Assembly: GCF_004834005.1 (NCBI RefSeq)
Contig: NZ_STFF01000003.1
Coordinates: 310,001-374,000, forward strand
Source: Niastella caeni
GTDB lineage: Bacteria > Bacteroidota > Bacteroidia > Chitinophagales > Chitinophagaceae
Length of the DNA: 64,000 nucleotides
Reading direction: 5' to 3'
Position 1 is the stretch's first letter. The number at the start of each line of letters is the position of its first letter. The notes beneath the pieces were generated by a model, which made no database searches, was not told where the DNA came from, and saw only the letters and a list, made by a program, of their open reading frames with translations. The position numbers were made by a program, and so were the translations under genes. Positions 34,407-42,135 of this stretch are shown here, piece after piece.

Positions 34407-34434
34407 AAGCCACCCTTTCCCAAAGGTGGCTTTT
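34407..34434 (+). terminator. Rho-independent terminator after the HExxH lipoprotein gene
   Basis: A perfect 8-bp stem, AAGCCACC / GGTGGCTT (34407-34414 and 34425-34432), has a 10-nt loop and is followed by TTG and an A/T-rich tail. It covers the TTG at 34433, so that codon is unlikely to start the next gene. Confidence 0.75.
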
Positions 34435-34453
34435 GTTAAATAAATATTTGTTT

Positions 34454-35371
34454 ATGAATCAGATCATGCACCTTTTAACAGGCATTGTTATTCTACTTGC
34501 CGGTTGCACAGGTTATAAAAAAGGACCGGCAGACATGCAGTATATTATTCATAACGACCACCCTGGTGCACATATACAAAACGGCGACTATCTATCGGTT
34601 CACTTTATCCATCGTACACAGAATGGTGCATTCCTGGCCAGCTCTTATGAAACCGGGCATCCGGTATTTCTTGAACAACAAAAGCCCTTTTTTGCAGGTG
34701 ATATCTTTGCCGGGCTCGGGTTATTGAGCGAGGGTGACAGCGCTACGTTCATGCTCAACTTTGATTCTATGCAAATCATATTGAATGTGCCCCGGCCCGC
34801 GCATGCCAAAGGGAAATACCTGTTATTTACCGTTAAAGTAGAAAAGGTCATTCCCCGGAATAATATGACTGACAGCACATTTCAAAAGGTAGTTCAGCAA
34901 TTTCTGGCGGCGGAGGCTGCCAATGGCAGGTTGCAGGAACCGGTAAAAATTAACAGGTACCTTTCCTCTAACAAACTAACACCTGATAAAACTGCGTCAG
35001 GCTTATACTACGTTGTTTCAAAAAAAGGGAACGGACCACCGTCCACGCCGGGCGACACTGTGCAATTTGAGTATACAGGCAGGTATATTACCGGTAAGAT
35101 CTTTGATACCAGTAACAAGGATACAGCCATTAAGGCAGGCATATATGATGAAGTTCGCAGTTACAGGCCAGATAGTTCAATAGCAGGTTTGCCCAAAACC
35201 ATCCCGGCAATCGACGAAGCGTTGTTACGTTTTCCCGCGGGTGCCTGTGTTACATTGATCATACCATCGGCACTGGCCTATGGAGAAACAGGTAATTCAA
35301 TGTTTCCTCCGTTTACCCCGCTGGTATTTGATCTTGAAGTAAAAACAATAAAAAAGCGACAAAGTAAATAG
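34454..35371 (+). CDS. FKBP-type peptidyl-prolyl isomerase, lipoprotein
   Basis: I choose the ATG at 34454 because the longer frame begins at a TTG inside the terminator. The shorter form gives a proper lipoprotein signal (MHLLTGIVILLAGC). Two FKBP-like halves follow. The first (about residues 25-130) includes GDYLSVHFIHRTQNG and LGLLSEGDSATFML. The second (about 190-300) includes GDTVQFEYTGRYITGKIFDT and the binding-pocket-like FPAGACVTLIIPSALAYGET. FKBP domains speed up prolyl bond isomerisation and act as chaperones. This one is expected at the periplasmic face of a membrane. Confidence 0.88.
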   Translation: MNQIMHLLTGIVILLAGCTGYKKGPADMQYIIHNDHPGAHIQNGDYLSVHFIHRTQNGAFLASSYETGHPVFLEQQKPFFAGDIFAGLGLLSEGDSATFMLNFDSMQIILNVPRPAHAKGKYLLFTVKVEKVIPRNNMTDSTFQKVVQQFLAAEAANGRLQEPVKINRYLSSNKLTPDKTASGLYYVVSKKGNGPPSTPGDTVQFEYTGRYITGKIFDTSNKDTAIKAGIYDEVRSYRPDSSIAGLPKTIPAIDEALLRFPAGACVTLIIPSALAYGETGNSMFPPFTPLVFDLEVKTIKKRQSK

Positions 35372-35394
35372 TGTCTTTATTTCATACTATTTAC
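35364..35394. terminator. Possible hairpin between convergent genes
   Basis: GTAAATAGT and ACTATTTAC form a perfect 9-bp stem with a 13-nt loop, overlapping the stop codon of the FKBP gene. The stem is AT-rich and lacks a strong U-run, so terminator function is only possible. Confidence 0.3.
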
Positions 35395-35414
35395 ATCCCT
35401 GATGTCATTTACCC

Positions 35415-37181
35415 TTATTTAACCACATCCTTCTGATGCTTCCACAGTTCCTGGAAAATGGGACTGTGTTCGCGCAGGTATTCAAACGTTCCTTCCGCGG
35501 CAACCCTCCCCTGCTTCAGCACATAAATATAATCGAACTGATACAACAGGTGCAGGCGATGCATGGAGGAAATGAGCACCTTGTTTTCAAAAGCGCTAAA
35601 CATTTTCTGGTATATCATTGCTTCCGTTTTCGGATCAACGCTGCTGGTAGGCTCATCCAATAACACCACTTCGCTTTCACGGGCTGCCAGAATACCGCGG
35701 GCCAATGCCAGCCGCTGTTTCTGTCCTCCAGACAGGTTTACCCCTTTTTCCCGGATGTCCGATTCCAATCCTTTGGGCAAATGGTGGATCACATCAGTGA
35801 AATGGGCGCTTTCGCTAACGTCCATTATGTCTTCGTTGGCAAAGGGAAGTCCAAGTGTAATATTGTATGCAATGGTATTTTCAAAGATCTCCGGCTCCTG
35901 TGGGAACAGCGTTACGGTTTCATTGATGGTGGCCAGTGAAAAAGGTTTGCCATCTACCAGTAACTGCATACCCGCTTCGGGATTGTACAGCCCTCTTAAT
36001 AAAGCCAACAAGGTACTCTTGCCGCTACCGCTTTCACCGATCAGGGCAATCTTTTTTCCGCGGCCTATGGTAAGGTGCAGTTTATGCAGGCTTTGCGGGG
36101 CGTGTTCGCTGTCGTACCCGGTACGGTGCGAGAAATTGAGATTGCTGATCTCAATGGTTTGCCAGTTAGCTGGCAAATCGATGTGCTGGTCGGGGCGGTG
36201 CTGTTCCTCGTAAGCCTTTTCAATATTCCGGGCCGTTTCAACATGTGTGTTATACTGTACAATTTGAGTGTATTGCCACGCAACATCGTGGAATACGGTG
36301 GTGAACTGGTTAACAAAGCCCAGCAGGGTAACAAGTCCAGCCACCGGGAACACTTTACCCGATTCCCAGTTCTGGTATACATACCCCGCAGCGATCACAA
36401 CATAAATAATGGTAACCAGCATATCGGCTACAAACCATTTCCATTCATTGATGGCAGCATTCTTTCTGAATGGCCGTGCAATCAACTGCACTTTGCTCAA
36501 CAATCCGCTTTCCATGCTTTTTTCAAGACGAAGCGTGATCACGGTCATTATGTTCGACAGGCTGTCGAACAGCGTGGAAGAAACAACGTGTTCCCGCTCA
36601 TTCACTTCATCGAGTGTTTTAATAAAAGGTTTGTCGAATTTCATGATCACCCAAATGGTGAAAATACCGAGCAGTATTCCGATGCTGCCAAAAAGCGGAG
36701 AGAAATACAGCATGGCGATCACCGAAAACACCAGCTTTGCCAGCGCGTGGATGTACATGAATCCCTGGTCAAAAAATTCTTTCAGGGCTTCATAGGCTTT
36801 CCGGATACGATTGATGGTGGAACCACTGTGATGGTCCTGGTGCCATTTTACCGGCAGGTGCAGGGCCTGGTGATAACGCTCCATCAGGAAGTTCCGGCTG
36901 AGGTTGAAGGCCAGCTTACGCTCCATAATGCGCGCAGGGCCGTGGAAGCTCCATTGTACGAGCTTCATTCCAAAATAGGTAATGGCGTATATAAAGGCAT
37001 AATAAAAAACCTGCCGGGTATCCTGCTGAATTTTCCCTACGAACCAGCCAAAAAGAATGGGGTTCATAGAGAAGATCACATTGGAGAAAAAAAATAACGT
37101 ATATACAAGTACATATTTCTTTTGTTCATGGCGGGCATAATGCCAGGCGGTCTGTAATAATGAGATATATGGATTGGGCAT
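35415..37181 (-). CDS. ABC transporter, fused permease and ATPase (exporter type)
   Basis: This is a half-size exporter of 588 aa. The membrane domain occupies about residues 1-320 with six helices. The nucleotide-binding domain has Walker A GESGSGKST near residue 383, the Q-loop VTLFPQEPEIF, the signature LSGGQKQR near 484, Walker B VVLLDEPTSS near 504 and an H-loop in ISSMHR. It works as a dimer in the inner membrane. The substrate (lipid, peptide or drug) cannot be told from sequence. It is on the opposite strand to its neighbours and stands alone. Confidence 0.93.
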   Translation of the reverse strand: MPNPYISLLQTAWHYARHEQKKYVLVYTLFFFSNVIFSMNPILFGWFVGKIQQDTRQVFYYAFIYAITYFGMKLVQWSFHGPARIMERKLAFNLSRNFLMERYHQALHLPVKWHQDHHSGSTINRIRKAYEALKEFFDQGFMYIHALAKLVFSVIAMLYFSPLFGSIGILLGIFTIWVIMKFDKPFIKTLDEVNEREHVVSSTLFDSLSNIMTVITLRLEKSMESGLLSKVQLIARPFRKNAAINEWKWFVADMLVTIIYVVIAAGYVYQNWESGKVFPVAGLVTLLGFVNQFTTVFHDVAWQYTQIVQYNTHVETARNIEKAYEEQHRPDQHIDLPANWQTIEISNLNFSHRTGYDSEHAPQSLHKLHLTIGRGKKIALIGESGSGKSTLLALLRGLYNPEAGMQLLVDGKPFSLATINETVTLFPQEPEIFENTIAYNITLGLPFANEDIMDVSESAHFTDVIHHLPKGLESDIREKGVNLSGGQKQRLALARGILAARESEVVLLDEPTSSVDPKTEAMIYQKMFSAFENKVLISSMHRLHLLYQFDYIYVLKQGRVAAEGTFEYLREHSPIFQELWKHQKDVVK

Positions 37182-37506
37182 CTCCTAACAAATGAAAAGT
37201 AAATAAATTGGGTTTCTCCTGGTGAATTCCGGGAGTGCTATTCGGATCGGAGCGGGCTACATATGGAATGCAGCGAAAAGATCCTGGTACAACTTAGTGA
37301 GCAAAGGCCATCGGAAACGCTGCTTTCATCATTCGTATTTTAAAATGGAAAGGCAAAGGTCTGGATTTTTTTTAAGACAGTTATTACCCGGTGTTATTTT
37401 TTAGAAACCGCCTATACCTGCGCCTTTTATATTTTACTTAACAATCCGTTTTATGGAAACAGTTTTTTTGGGGATCCTATCAGGCATCACCTAAAATTAA
37501 CCGCCC
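37182..37506. other. 325-bp spacer between divergent genes
   Basis: It must hold the promoters of the ABC exporter (minus) and the vWA protein (plus). I see no full TTTG/TAnnTTTG pair; TATATTTTA near 37427 is the closest. A 60-codon frame inside it shows no family features. No repeat or RNA structure stands out. Confidence 0.4.
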
Positions 37507-38724
37507 ATGAATCAAAGATCTTTCTTTTCTGTTATAACATTTTTTAGTGCTTCATTGTGTATAGGGGCCCTATGCTTTTATGCATTTAAGAATGGAGACC
37601 AGCGACCAGAGCAGATAAAATCTGACAAAGTTTCAGACAAGCCAGATTCGGTTCAATCAAGGATACAGGTCGTATTTGCCTTAGATGCTACAGGAAGCAT
37701 GAGCGGCCTGATAGGTGCTGCCAAGGAAAAAATATGGTCAATAGCCGGAAGCCTTGCCCAGGCTGATCCTGCTCCTGTTATTGAGATTGGGCTCCTATTT
37801 TATCGCGACAGAGGGGATGTGTTTGTAACCAGGCAGGTTGCACTGTCCAGTGACATAGATGATGTATATGAAAAATTGATGCAGATAAACGCCGATGGTG
37901 GAGGAGATACTCCGGAAAGTGTTAATCAGGCATTACATGAATCGATTACAAAATTTAAGTGGGATAGTTCTACCCATACATATAAAACGGTATTTCTTGT
38001 AGGAGATTGCCCTCCGCATATGGACTACCGGAATGATGTAAAATATCCTGTTAGTTGTTCTATGGCTAAACAAAAGGACATTGTATTAAATACAATCCTG
38101 ATGGGCAATGATCAGCTGGCAATGCGTGTTTGGAAGGAAATTGCATTATGCAATCAGGGCAGCTATACACAAGTGGGCATGAACGCCAATGATATAGTTG
38201 TAACTACTCCTTATGATTCTGCGATTGCTGACATATCTGATAAGTTGGATGAAACAAGGCTTTATTATGGCAATGCAGCGGAGAAATTCCTTTCCGCTGA
38301 AAAAATAGCCAAGAGCAAATCGATAAGTGGCGCCGTTAAAGTAAATATTAAGGCGCAACGGGCAGAGTTTAATTCAACCAAAACCGGGAAAGAAGCATAT
38401 TACGGGAAGAAGGAATTATTGGAAAGTTATAAAGAAAAGTCAGTCAATCCAGATACGATCAAAAGCGAAGAATTACCAGATGTTATGAAAAACATGACAT
38501 CTGCCCAGCGGATAAAATTCATTGAACAAAAAATTACTCAGCGGGATAGCTTACATAATGAGTTGAGGAAGTTTACAAAACAAAGACAGGAATTTATTGA
38601 AAAGGACCTGAAAGGTCGTAAAGCAACAGAAGTAGATAGCTCTTTTACAAATAAAATATATAAAAGCATTCAAAAGCAGGCAGAAAAGAAAAAGATCTAT
38701 TTAAAGGCTGAGGCAAAGTATTGA
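37507..38724 (+). CDS. von Willebrand factor A domain protein, secreted
   Basis: A hydrophobic N-terminus (about residues 7-27) acts as signal peptide or anchor. The vWA domain spans about 50-255 and has a MIDAS motif, FALDATGSMSG near residue 60. Gly-rich GGGDTPESVNQAL follows, and VFLVGDCPPHMDY supplies the last metal-site aspartate. The C-terminal 150 residues are Lys- and Glu-rich and probably coiled coil (RIKFIEQKITQRDSLHNELR). Such proteins bind protein partners through a metal ion. The partner is unknown, and no AAA or MoxR gene is adjacent. Confidence 0.82.
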   Translation: MNQRSFFSVITFFSASLCIGALCFYAFKNGDQRPEQIKSDKVSDKPDSVQSRIQVVFALDATGSMSGLIGAAKEKIWSIAGSLAQADPAPVIEIGLLFYRDRGDVFVTRQVALSSDIDDVYEKLMQINADGGGDTPESVNQALHESITKFKWDSSTHTYKTVFLVGDCPPHMDYRNDVKYPVSCSMAKQKDIVLNTILMGNDQLAMRVWKEIALCNQGSYTQVGMNANDIVVTTPYDSAIADISDKLDETRLYYGNAAEKFLSAEKIAKSKSISGAVKVNIKAQRAEFNSTKTGKEAYYGKKELLESYKEKSVNPDTIKSEELPDVMKNMTSAQRIKFIEQKITQRDSLHNELRKFTKQRQEFIEKDLKGRKATEVDSSFTNKIYKSIQKQAEKKKIYLKAEAKY

Positions 38725-38913
38725 TAAAAGGCGGGGTTGGAAGCTACAGTAGTAACGAAGAGGTTGAAGAAGGATTATAAGCTGGGGATTATCGCATCTG
38801 CACAGAGGGCATACAATTTTGTCGAGAGTTGTATTTCGTAGGCAGGGCTCTTTTATCTTTTTTCCATGTGAAAAAAAAGTTCAATTTGATCCTATAGCAT
38901 GTACATACAAGGC

Positions 38914-38948
38914 ATAAAAAAAGAGGCTACCAAATTTGATAGCCTCTT
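38914..38948 (-). terminator. Rho-independent terminator after tRNA-Lys
   Basis: AAGAGGCTA (38921-38929) pairs with TAGCCTCTT (38940-38948). On the minus strand the stem is followed by a run of T at 38914-38920. It lies 11 bp past the tRNA 3' end. Confidence 0.85.
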
Positions 38949-38958
38949 ACCATTTCTG

Positions 38959-39031
38959 TGATCCCGCTGGGACTCGAACCCAGGACCCCAACATTAAAAG
39001 TGTTGTGCTCTACCAACTGAGCTACGAGATC
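38959..39031 (-). tRNA. tRNA-Lys (anticodon TTT)
   Basis: The minus strand folds into a full 73-nt cloverleaf. The acceptor stem is GATCTCG / CGGGATC with one G-T pair, and the D arm is GCTC..GAGC. The anticodon stem CAACA / TGTTG carries loop CTTTTAA with anticodon TTT. The T arm is CTGGG-TTCGAGT-CCCAG and the discriminator base is A. CCA is not encoded. A strong terminator follows. Confidence 0.97.
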
Positions 39032-39331
39032 AACCTAAAAACTTTTATAACCTTTAAGATTAACTTTAGATCTCAATGTTTTTCAATTGAGCCGCAAGAT
39101 AAACTTTTTATTACTTTTTCCTGTAAGATCTTACCCAAAATTTCTTTCCAACTCCTTCATTTTCTTTTTCTTCTGACCGTTTTTGTATCGGTGCGTTTAT
39201 TTTGGGAGTGCAAAAATAGGGGAAAATCAAATCCCACCAAATTTTTTGAAAAAAAATCATGAACTATTTTCTCAACTTGTATTTTTTCAGCGGGTTAACT
39301 CCGCTATTTTTGTAATTACAAATGTAACGCT
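39032..39331. other. 300-bp spacer between tRNA-Lys and SDR gene
   Basis: The stretch holds the upstream regions of the minus-strand tRNA and the plus-strand SDR gene. TATTTTTG at 39305-39312 is the likely SDR -7 box. An inverted pair, CTCAATGTTTTTCAATTGAG, lies near 39072-39091 and may form a hairpin in either strand. No gene is supported. Confidence 0.45.
39305..39312 (+). promoter_or_regulatory. Putative -7 box before the SDR gene
   Basis: TATTTTTG matches TAnnTTTG and lies 19 bp before the ATG, giving a short untranslated leader. A good -33 TTTG is not seen. Confidence 0.45.
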
Positions 39332-40138
39332 ATGTCATTTTTAAAAGATAAGGTTGTAGCTATTACGGGTGGAAGCGATGGGATCGGAAAGGCTTTGGTT
39401 GACGCTTGTATCGCCGCAGGTGCAAAAGTGGCTACCTGTGCGCGCAATTATGATAAATTATATACACTGCAATTACAGCACGCCAACGTCATGTTGCATA
39501 CCATTACCTGCGATGTGAGCAAAGAGGCCGATTGCCAGCGCTTTATTGAATCTACTATTAAAACGTTCGGCGGAATCGATATCCTCATCAACAATGCCGG
39601 TATCAGCATGCGCGCTTTATTTAACGATGCCGATATTGAAGTGATCAAAAAAGTAATGGATGTTAACTTTTTTGGTTCCGTGTATTGCACCAAATATGCA
39701 TTACCCTCCATTTTAGAAAGAAAGGGAACCATCGTAGGCGTTTCTTCCATTGCCGGTTACCGGGGATTACCGGGCCGCGCCGCCTATTCTGCTTCTAAAT
39801 TTGCCCTGCAGGGTTGGCTGGAAGCCATTCGTACCGAATTATTACATACCGGTGTACATGTTATGTGGGTGTGCCCGGGTTTTACTGCTTCTAATATTCG
39901 CAATGCAGCCCTTAATGAACAGGGTATCCCGCAAGGCGAATCCCCGCTCGATGAAGCCAGTTTGATGAGTGCTGAAGAATGCTCCCGTGAAATTTTAAAA
40001 GCCATAGAACACCGTAAGCGTACGCTGGTGCTTACCTTTAATGGTAAAAGAACCATCTTTATGAATAAACTCTTTCCTTCGCTAACAGATAAGCTGGTGT
40101 ACAAATTCTTTTTTAAAAACAACGAATTAACTAAATAA
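39332..40138 (+). CDS. SDR family NAD(P)-dependent oxidoreductase
   Basis: This is a classical short-chain dehydrogenase of 268 aa. TGGSDGIG at residues 13-20 binds the cofactor, and CARNYDKL suggests NADP. INNAG is near residue 88 and VSSIAGYRG supplies the catalytic Ser. AAYSASKFALQG supplies Tyr and Lys near 152-156. The C-terminal 40 residues are longer and basic with a hydrophobic end, like SDRs that act on lipid substrates (3-ketoacyl or sphingolipid-type reductases). The substrate remains open. The SAM hydroxide adenosyltransferase gene follows after 66 bp on the same strand. Confidence 0.88.
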   Translation: MSFLKDKVVAITGGSDGIGKALVDACIAAGAKVATCARNYDKLYTLQLQHANVMLHTITCDVSKEADCQRFIESTIKTFGGIDILINNAGISMRALFNDADIEVIKKVMDVNFFGSVYCTKYALPSILERKGTIVGVSSIAGYRGLPGRAAYSASKFALQGWLEAIRTELLHTGVHVMWVCPGFTASNIRNAALNEQGIPQGESPLDEASLMSAEECSREILKAIEHRKRTLVLTFNGKRTIFMNKLFPSLTDKLVYKFFFKNNELTK

Positions 40139-40149
40139 CGAACTGCAGG

Positions 40150-40203
40150 TCTTGCTTTACCTTTTTCATTTCTCATTTCTAATTTTTAATTTTTAATTCC
40201 TCG
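40150..40203. repeat. Single arm of word-type repeat, family F
   Basis: The spacer reads CATTTCTCATTTCTAATTTT and TTAATTTTTAATT, the same words as the right arm of the repeat at 17.4 kb (TTTTTCATTTAA, TTCATTTTTTATTTTTCATT). No complementary partner arm is present here. Confidence 0.5.
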
Positions 40204-40204
40204 A

Positions 40205-41020
40205 ATGCCTTTACTAACCCTCACTTCTGATTTTGGTATGCAAGACTACCTGGTGGGTGCGGTAAAAGGCCGGTTATTGCAACTCAATCCGGCGTTTACG
40301 CTGGTTGATGTTTCGCATACCATCTCCCCATTCAATTATCCGCAGGCAGCATATGTTTGTCGCAATGCCATAAAGCAGTTCCCTTCCCACACTTTTCATT
40401 TGCTGCTGCTCAATTTGTTTGAAAAGAAACCCGAGCAACTTTTACTGGCCTGGCACCAGGAGCAATATATTTTATGCGCCGACAATGGTTTGCTCACCAT
40501 GATCCTGGAAGACAAACCGGAAATGATCATTGGTCTGCCGCTTGATCCCAAGGCTATAAAGAATACGTTGTACCTCACACAGGTTATGGGTGACGCCATT
40601 CAACAACTGCACGGCGGCGCCCGGTTACAGGATATTGGCATTCCGGATGTGCCTTTTATTGAAAAGAACCATTTACGTCCGTTGTTGGGCGAGAACTGGA
40701 TGGAAGGACAGATCATCTTTATAGATCATTTCGAGAATATCGTCGTGAATATTACCCGCGACCAGTTTGAAGAACATCGCAAAGGACGGCCTTTTCGCAT
40801 CGTTTTTAAACGCAATGAAGTGATCGATAAAATTGGCGAAACGTACGCCGATGTGTCTGAAGGGGAAAAGCTGGCTCTCTTCAATGCGGCAGGTTACCTT
40901 GAAATAGCCATCAATAAGGGTAATGCCGCCGGCTTGTTCGGCCTGCAGGGCTTTACCGAACAGGCGCAACATCTCCAAAGCCGGTTATTCTACCAAACGG
41001 TGAAAATCCTTTTTGGGTGA
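40205..41020 (+). CDS. SAM hydroxide adenosyltransferase (DUF62 family)
   Basis: The start LLTLTSDFGMQDYLVGAVKG is the signature of the family related to fluorinase and chlorinase. Members hydrolyse S-adenosylmethionine to adenosine and methionine. The family-typical VDVSHTISPFNYPQAAYVCR follows and leads into the central substrate site. A C-terminal beta-barrel-like domain comes after about residue 170 (IIFIDHFENIVVNITRDQF). At 271 aa it is complete. The physiological reason for this activity is unclear in most bacteria. The neighbouring SDR does not explain it. Confidence 0.88.
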   Translation: MPLLTLTSDFGMQDYLVGAVKGRLLQLNPAFTLVDVSHTISPFNYPQAAYVCRNAIKQFPSHTFHLLLLNLFEKKPEQLLLAWHQEQYILCADNGLLTMILEDKPEMIIGLPLDPKAIKNTLYLTQVMGDAIQQLHGGARLQDIGIPDVPFIEKNHLRPLLGENWMEGQIIFIDHFENIVVNITRDQFEEHRKGRPFRIVFKRNEVIDKIGETYADVSEGEKLALFNAAGYLEIAINKGNAAGLFGLQGFTEQAQHLQSRLFYQTVKILFG

Positions 41021-41127
41021 AATATCCAGATCAGCTGTACCATAGGCATACTATAGCCGTACTGATGTTGAAAGAACGCTTCGCTTTCCTTCTGTACGCT
41101 CCCGGTATTTGAATTGATCCTACTCTT

Positions 41128-41847
41128 TTATTTATTCGTCACCAGGTAAGCCCTGATCACCGCGGGGTATAACCTGGATTTTATCTTCTCATCGAATCGA
41201 TATTCAAATAGAACTTTTGCATTTTTCACATTAAATGGAGGAGCATCAATAACAACGCTTGAGAACACCCTGGTTCTGATATGCGGGCCGGGAATTTTAT
41301 CAATATTAGGAGCAACAAGGTCCCCGAGTAGCATATGCTCAGTGATCAGCACATACCTGAATTTTGATAATTTACTTAAGATCTTAAGGATCTGGTCATT
41401 ACTTAAATGTTGCAAAACCTGCCTTATTGTTACCATTTCCGCATCGGGAAGATCATCCTCAATCGCATTCAAAGAAATAAACCTGGTTTTGTCAGTTGCG
41501 TAGTGTTGTTGATGATGTTCTATCAATTCTTTAACTACATCGCCACCGGTATAATTGACGTCTACCTTTTCCAGAATTTTCGACATTACTTTAAAGTCGC
41601 CACAGCCAATATCAAGAACAGATTTCACCTTATGCTCATTGATAAATGCAGCCACATTTTCTACGTATACCAAAAAATTAGGATTATGGGTACCTTCTCC
41701 GGAATGAAATGTTCCGGGTGTTCCGCCCCACTCATTATTTTTATAAACGTCGGAAAAGATCTCTTCTACCTTTTTCTTTTTTAATTTCCAGAAATACCGT
41801 TCGCGATACCATACGTACAACTTTCTAAGGAACCGGTTTTTAATCAT
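41128..41847 (-). CDS. Class I SAM-dependent methyltransferase
   Basis: Motif I, VLDIGCGDFKVMSKIL, is at about residues 83-98. Motif II GGDVVKELIE follows, then RFISLNAIEDDLPDAEMVTI and a VLQHLSNDQILKIL helix as in sugar and small-molecule methyltransferases. The N-terminus is strongly basic (RNRFLRKLYVWYRERYFWKLKKKK), which may bind RNA or a membrane. The gene is alone on the minus strand between two plus-strand genes. The substrate is unknown. Confidence 0.8.
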   Translation of the reverse strand: MIKNRFLRKLYVWYRERYFWKLKKKKVEEIFSDVYKNNEWGGTPGTFHSGEGTHNPNFLVYVENVAAFINEHKVKSVLDIGCGDFKVMSKILEKVDVNYTGGDVVKELIEHHQQHYATDKTRFISLNAIEDDLPDAEMVTIRQVLQHLSNDQILKILSKLSKFRYVLITEHMLLGDLVAPNIDKIPGPHIRTRVFSSVVIDAPPFNVKNAKVLFEYRFDEKIKSRLYPAVIRAYLVTNK

Positions 41848-42135
41848 ACAGGCTGGCTATTTTAAATAGGGTATAATCTTTATTATTTATATTAGATACA
41901 AAACGGCAAAGATTAAGCTTTTCATGTAAATTCTACAATATTTCCCGCATTTTCAACCAGTTTTATTTACCCTGCCATTATTCACCCCATCCCCGGCCCC
42001 TACCGGTTCCAAACTGGTACCCGGCAACCGGCAACCCGTTCTAACCCCCAAACAATCTAATAGTTAACATAAACTTTGACCTCAAAACTTAAAACTTAGA
42101 ACTTATATTTGCCCATTCTTTTAAACCAACACTTT
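41848..42135. other. Divergent promoter region
   Basis: This 288-bp spacer separates the methyltransferase from the DUF2723 gene. It holds a GC-richer patch of CCGG-containing words near 41996-42045 (CCGGTTCC..CCCGGCAACCGGCAACCCG) and the word-like arm CTCAAAACTTAAAACTTAGA near 42081. No gene is visible. Confidence 0.45.
42104..42111 (+). promoter_or_regulatory. Putative -7 box before the DUF2723 gene
   Basis: TATATTTG matches TAnnTTTG, 24 bp before the ATG at 42136. A TTTG at 42075-42078 lies 25 bp upstream of it, a slightly long spacer. Confidence 0.5.

Noticed and set aside
36075..37097. A 340-codon frame opposite the ABC exporter
   Set aside because: It is antisense to a gene with all ABC motifs in place, and its residues look like reverse-strand noise.
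38936..39262. A 108-codon plus-strand frame across the tRNA
   Set aside because: It reads through the complement of the tRNA-Lys gene and its flanks; the tRNA folds perfectly, so the frame is not a gene.
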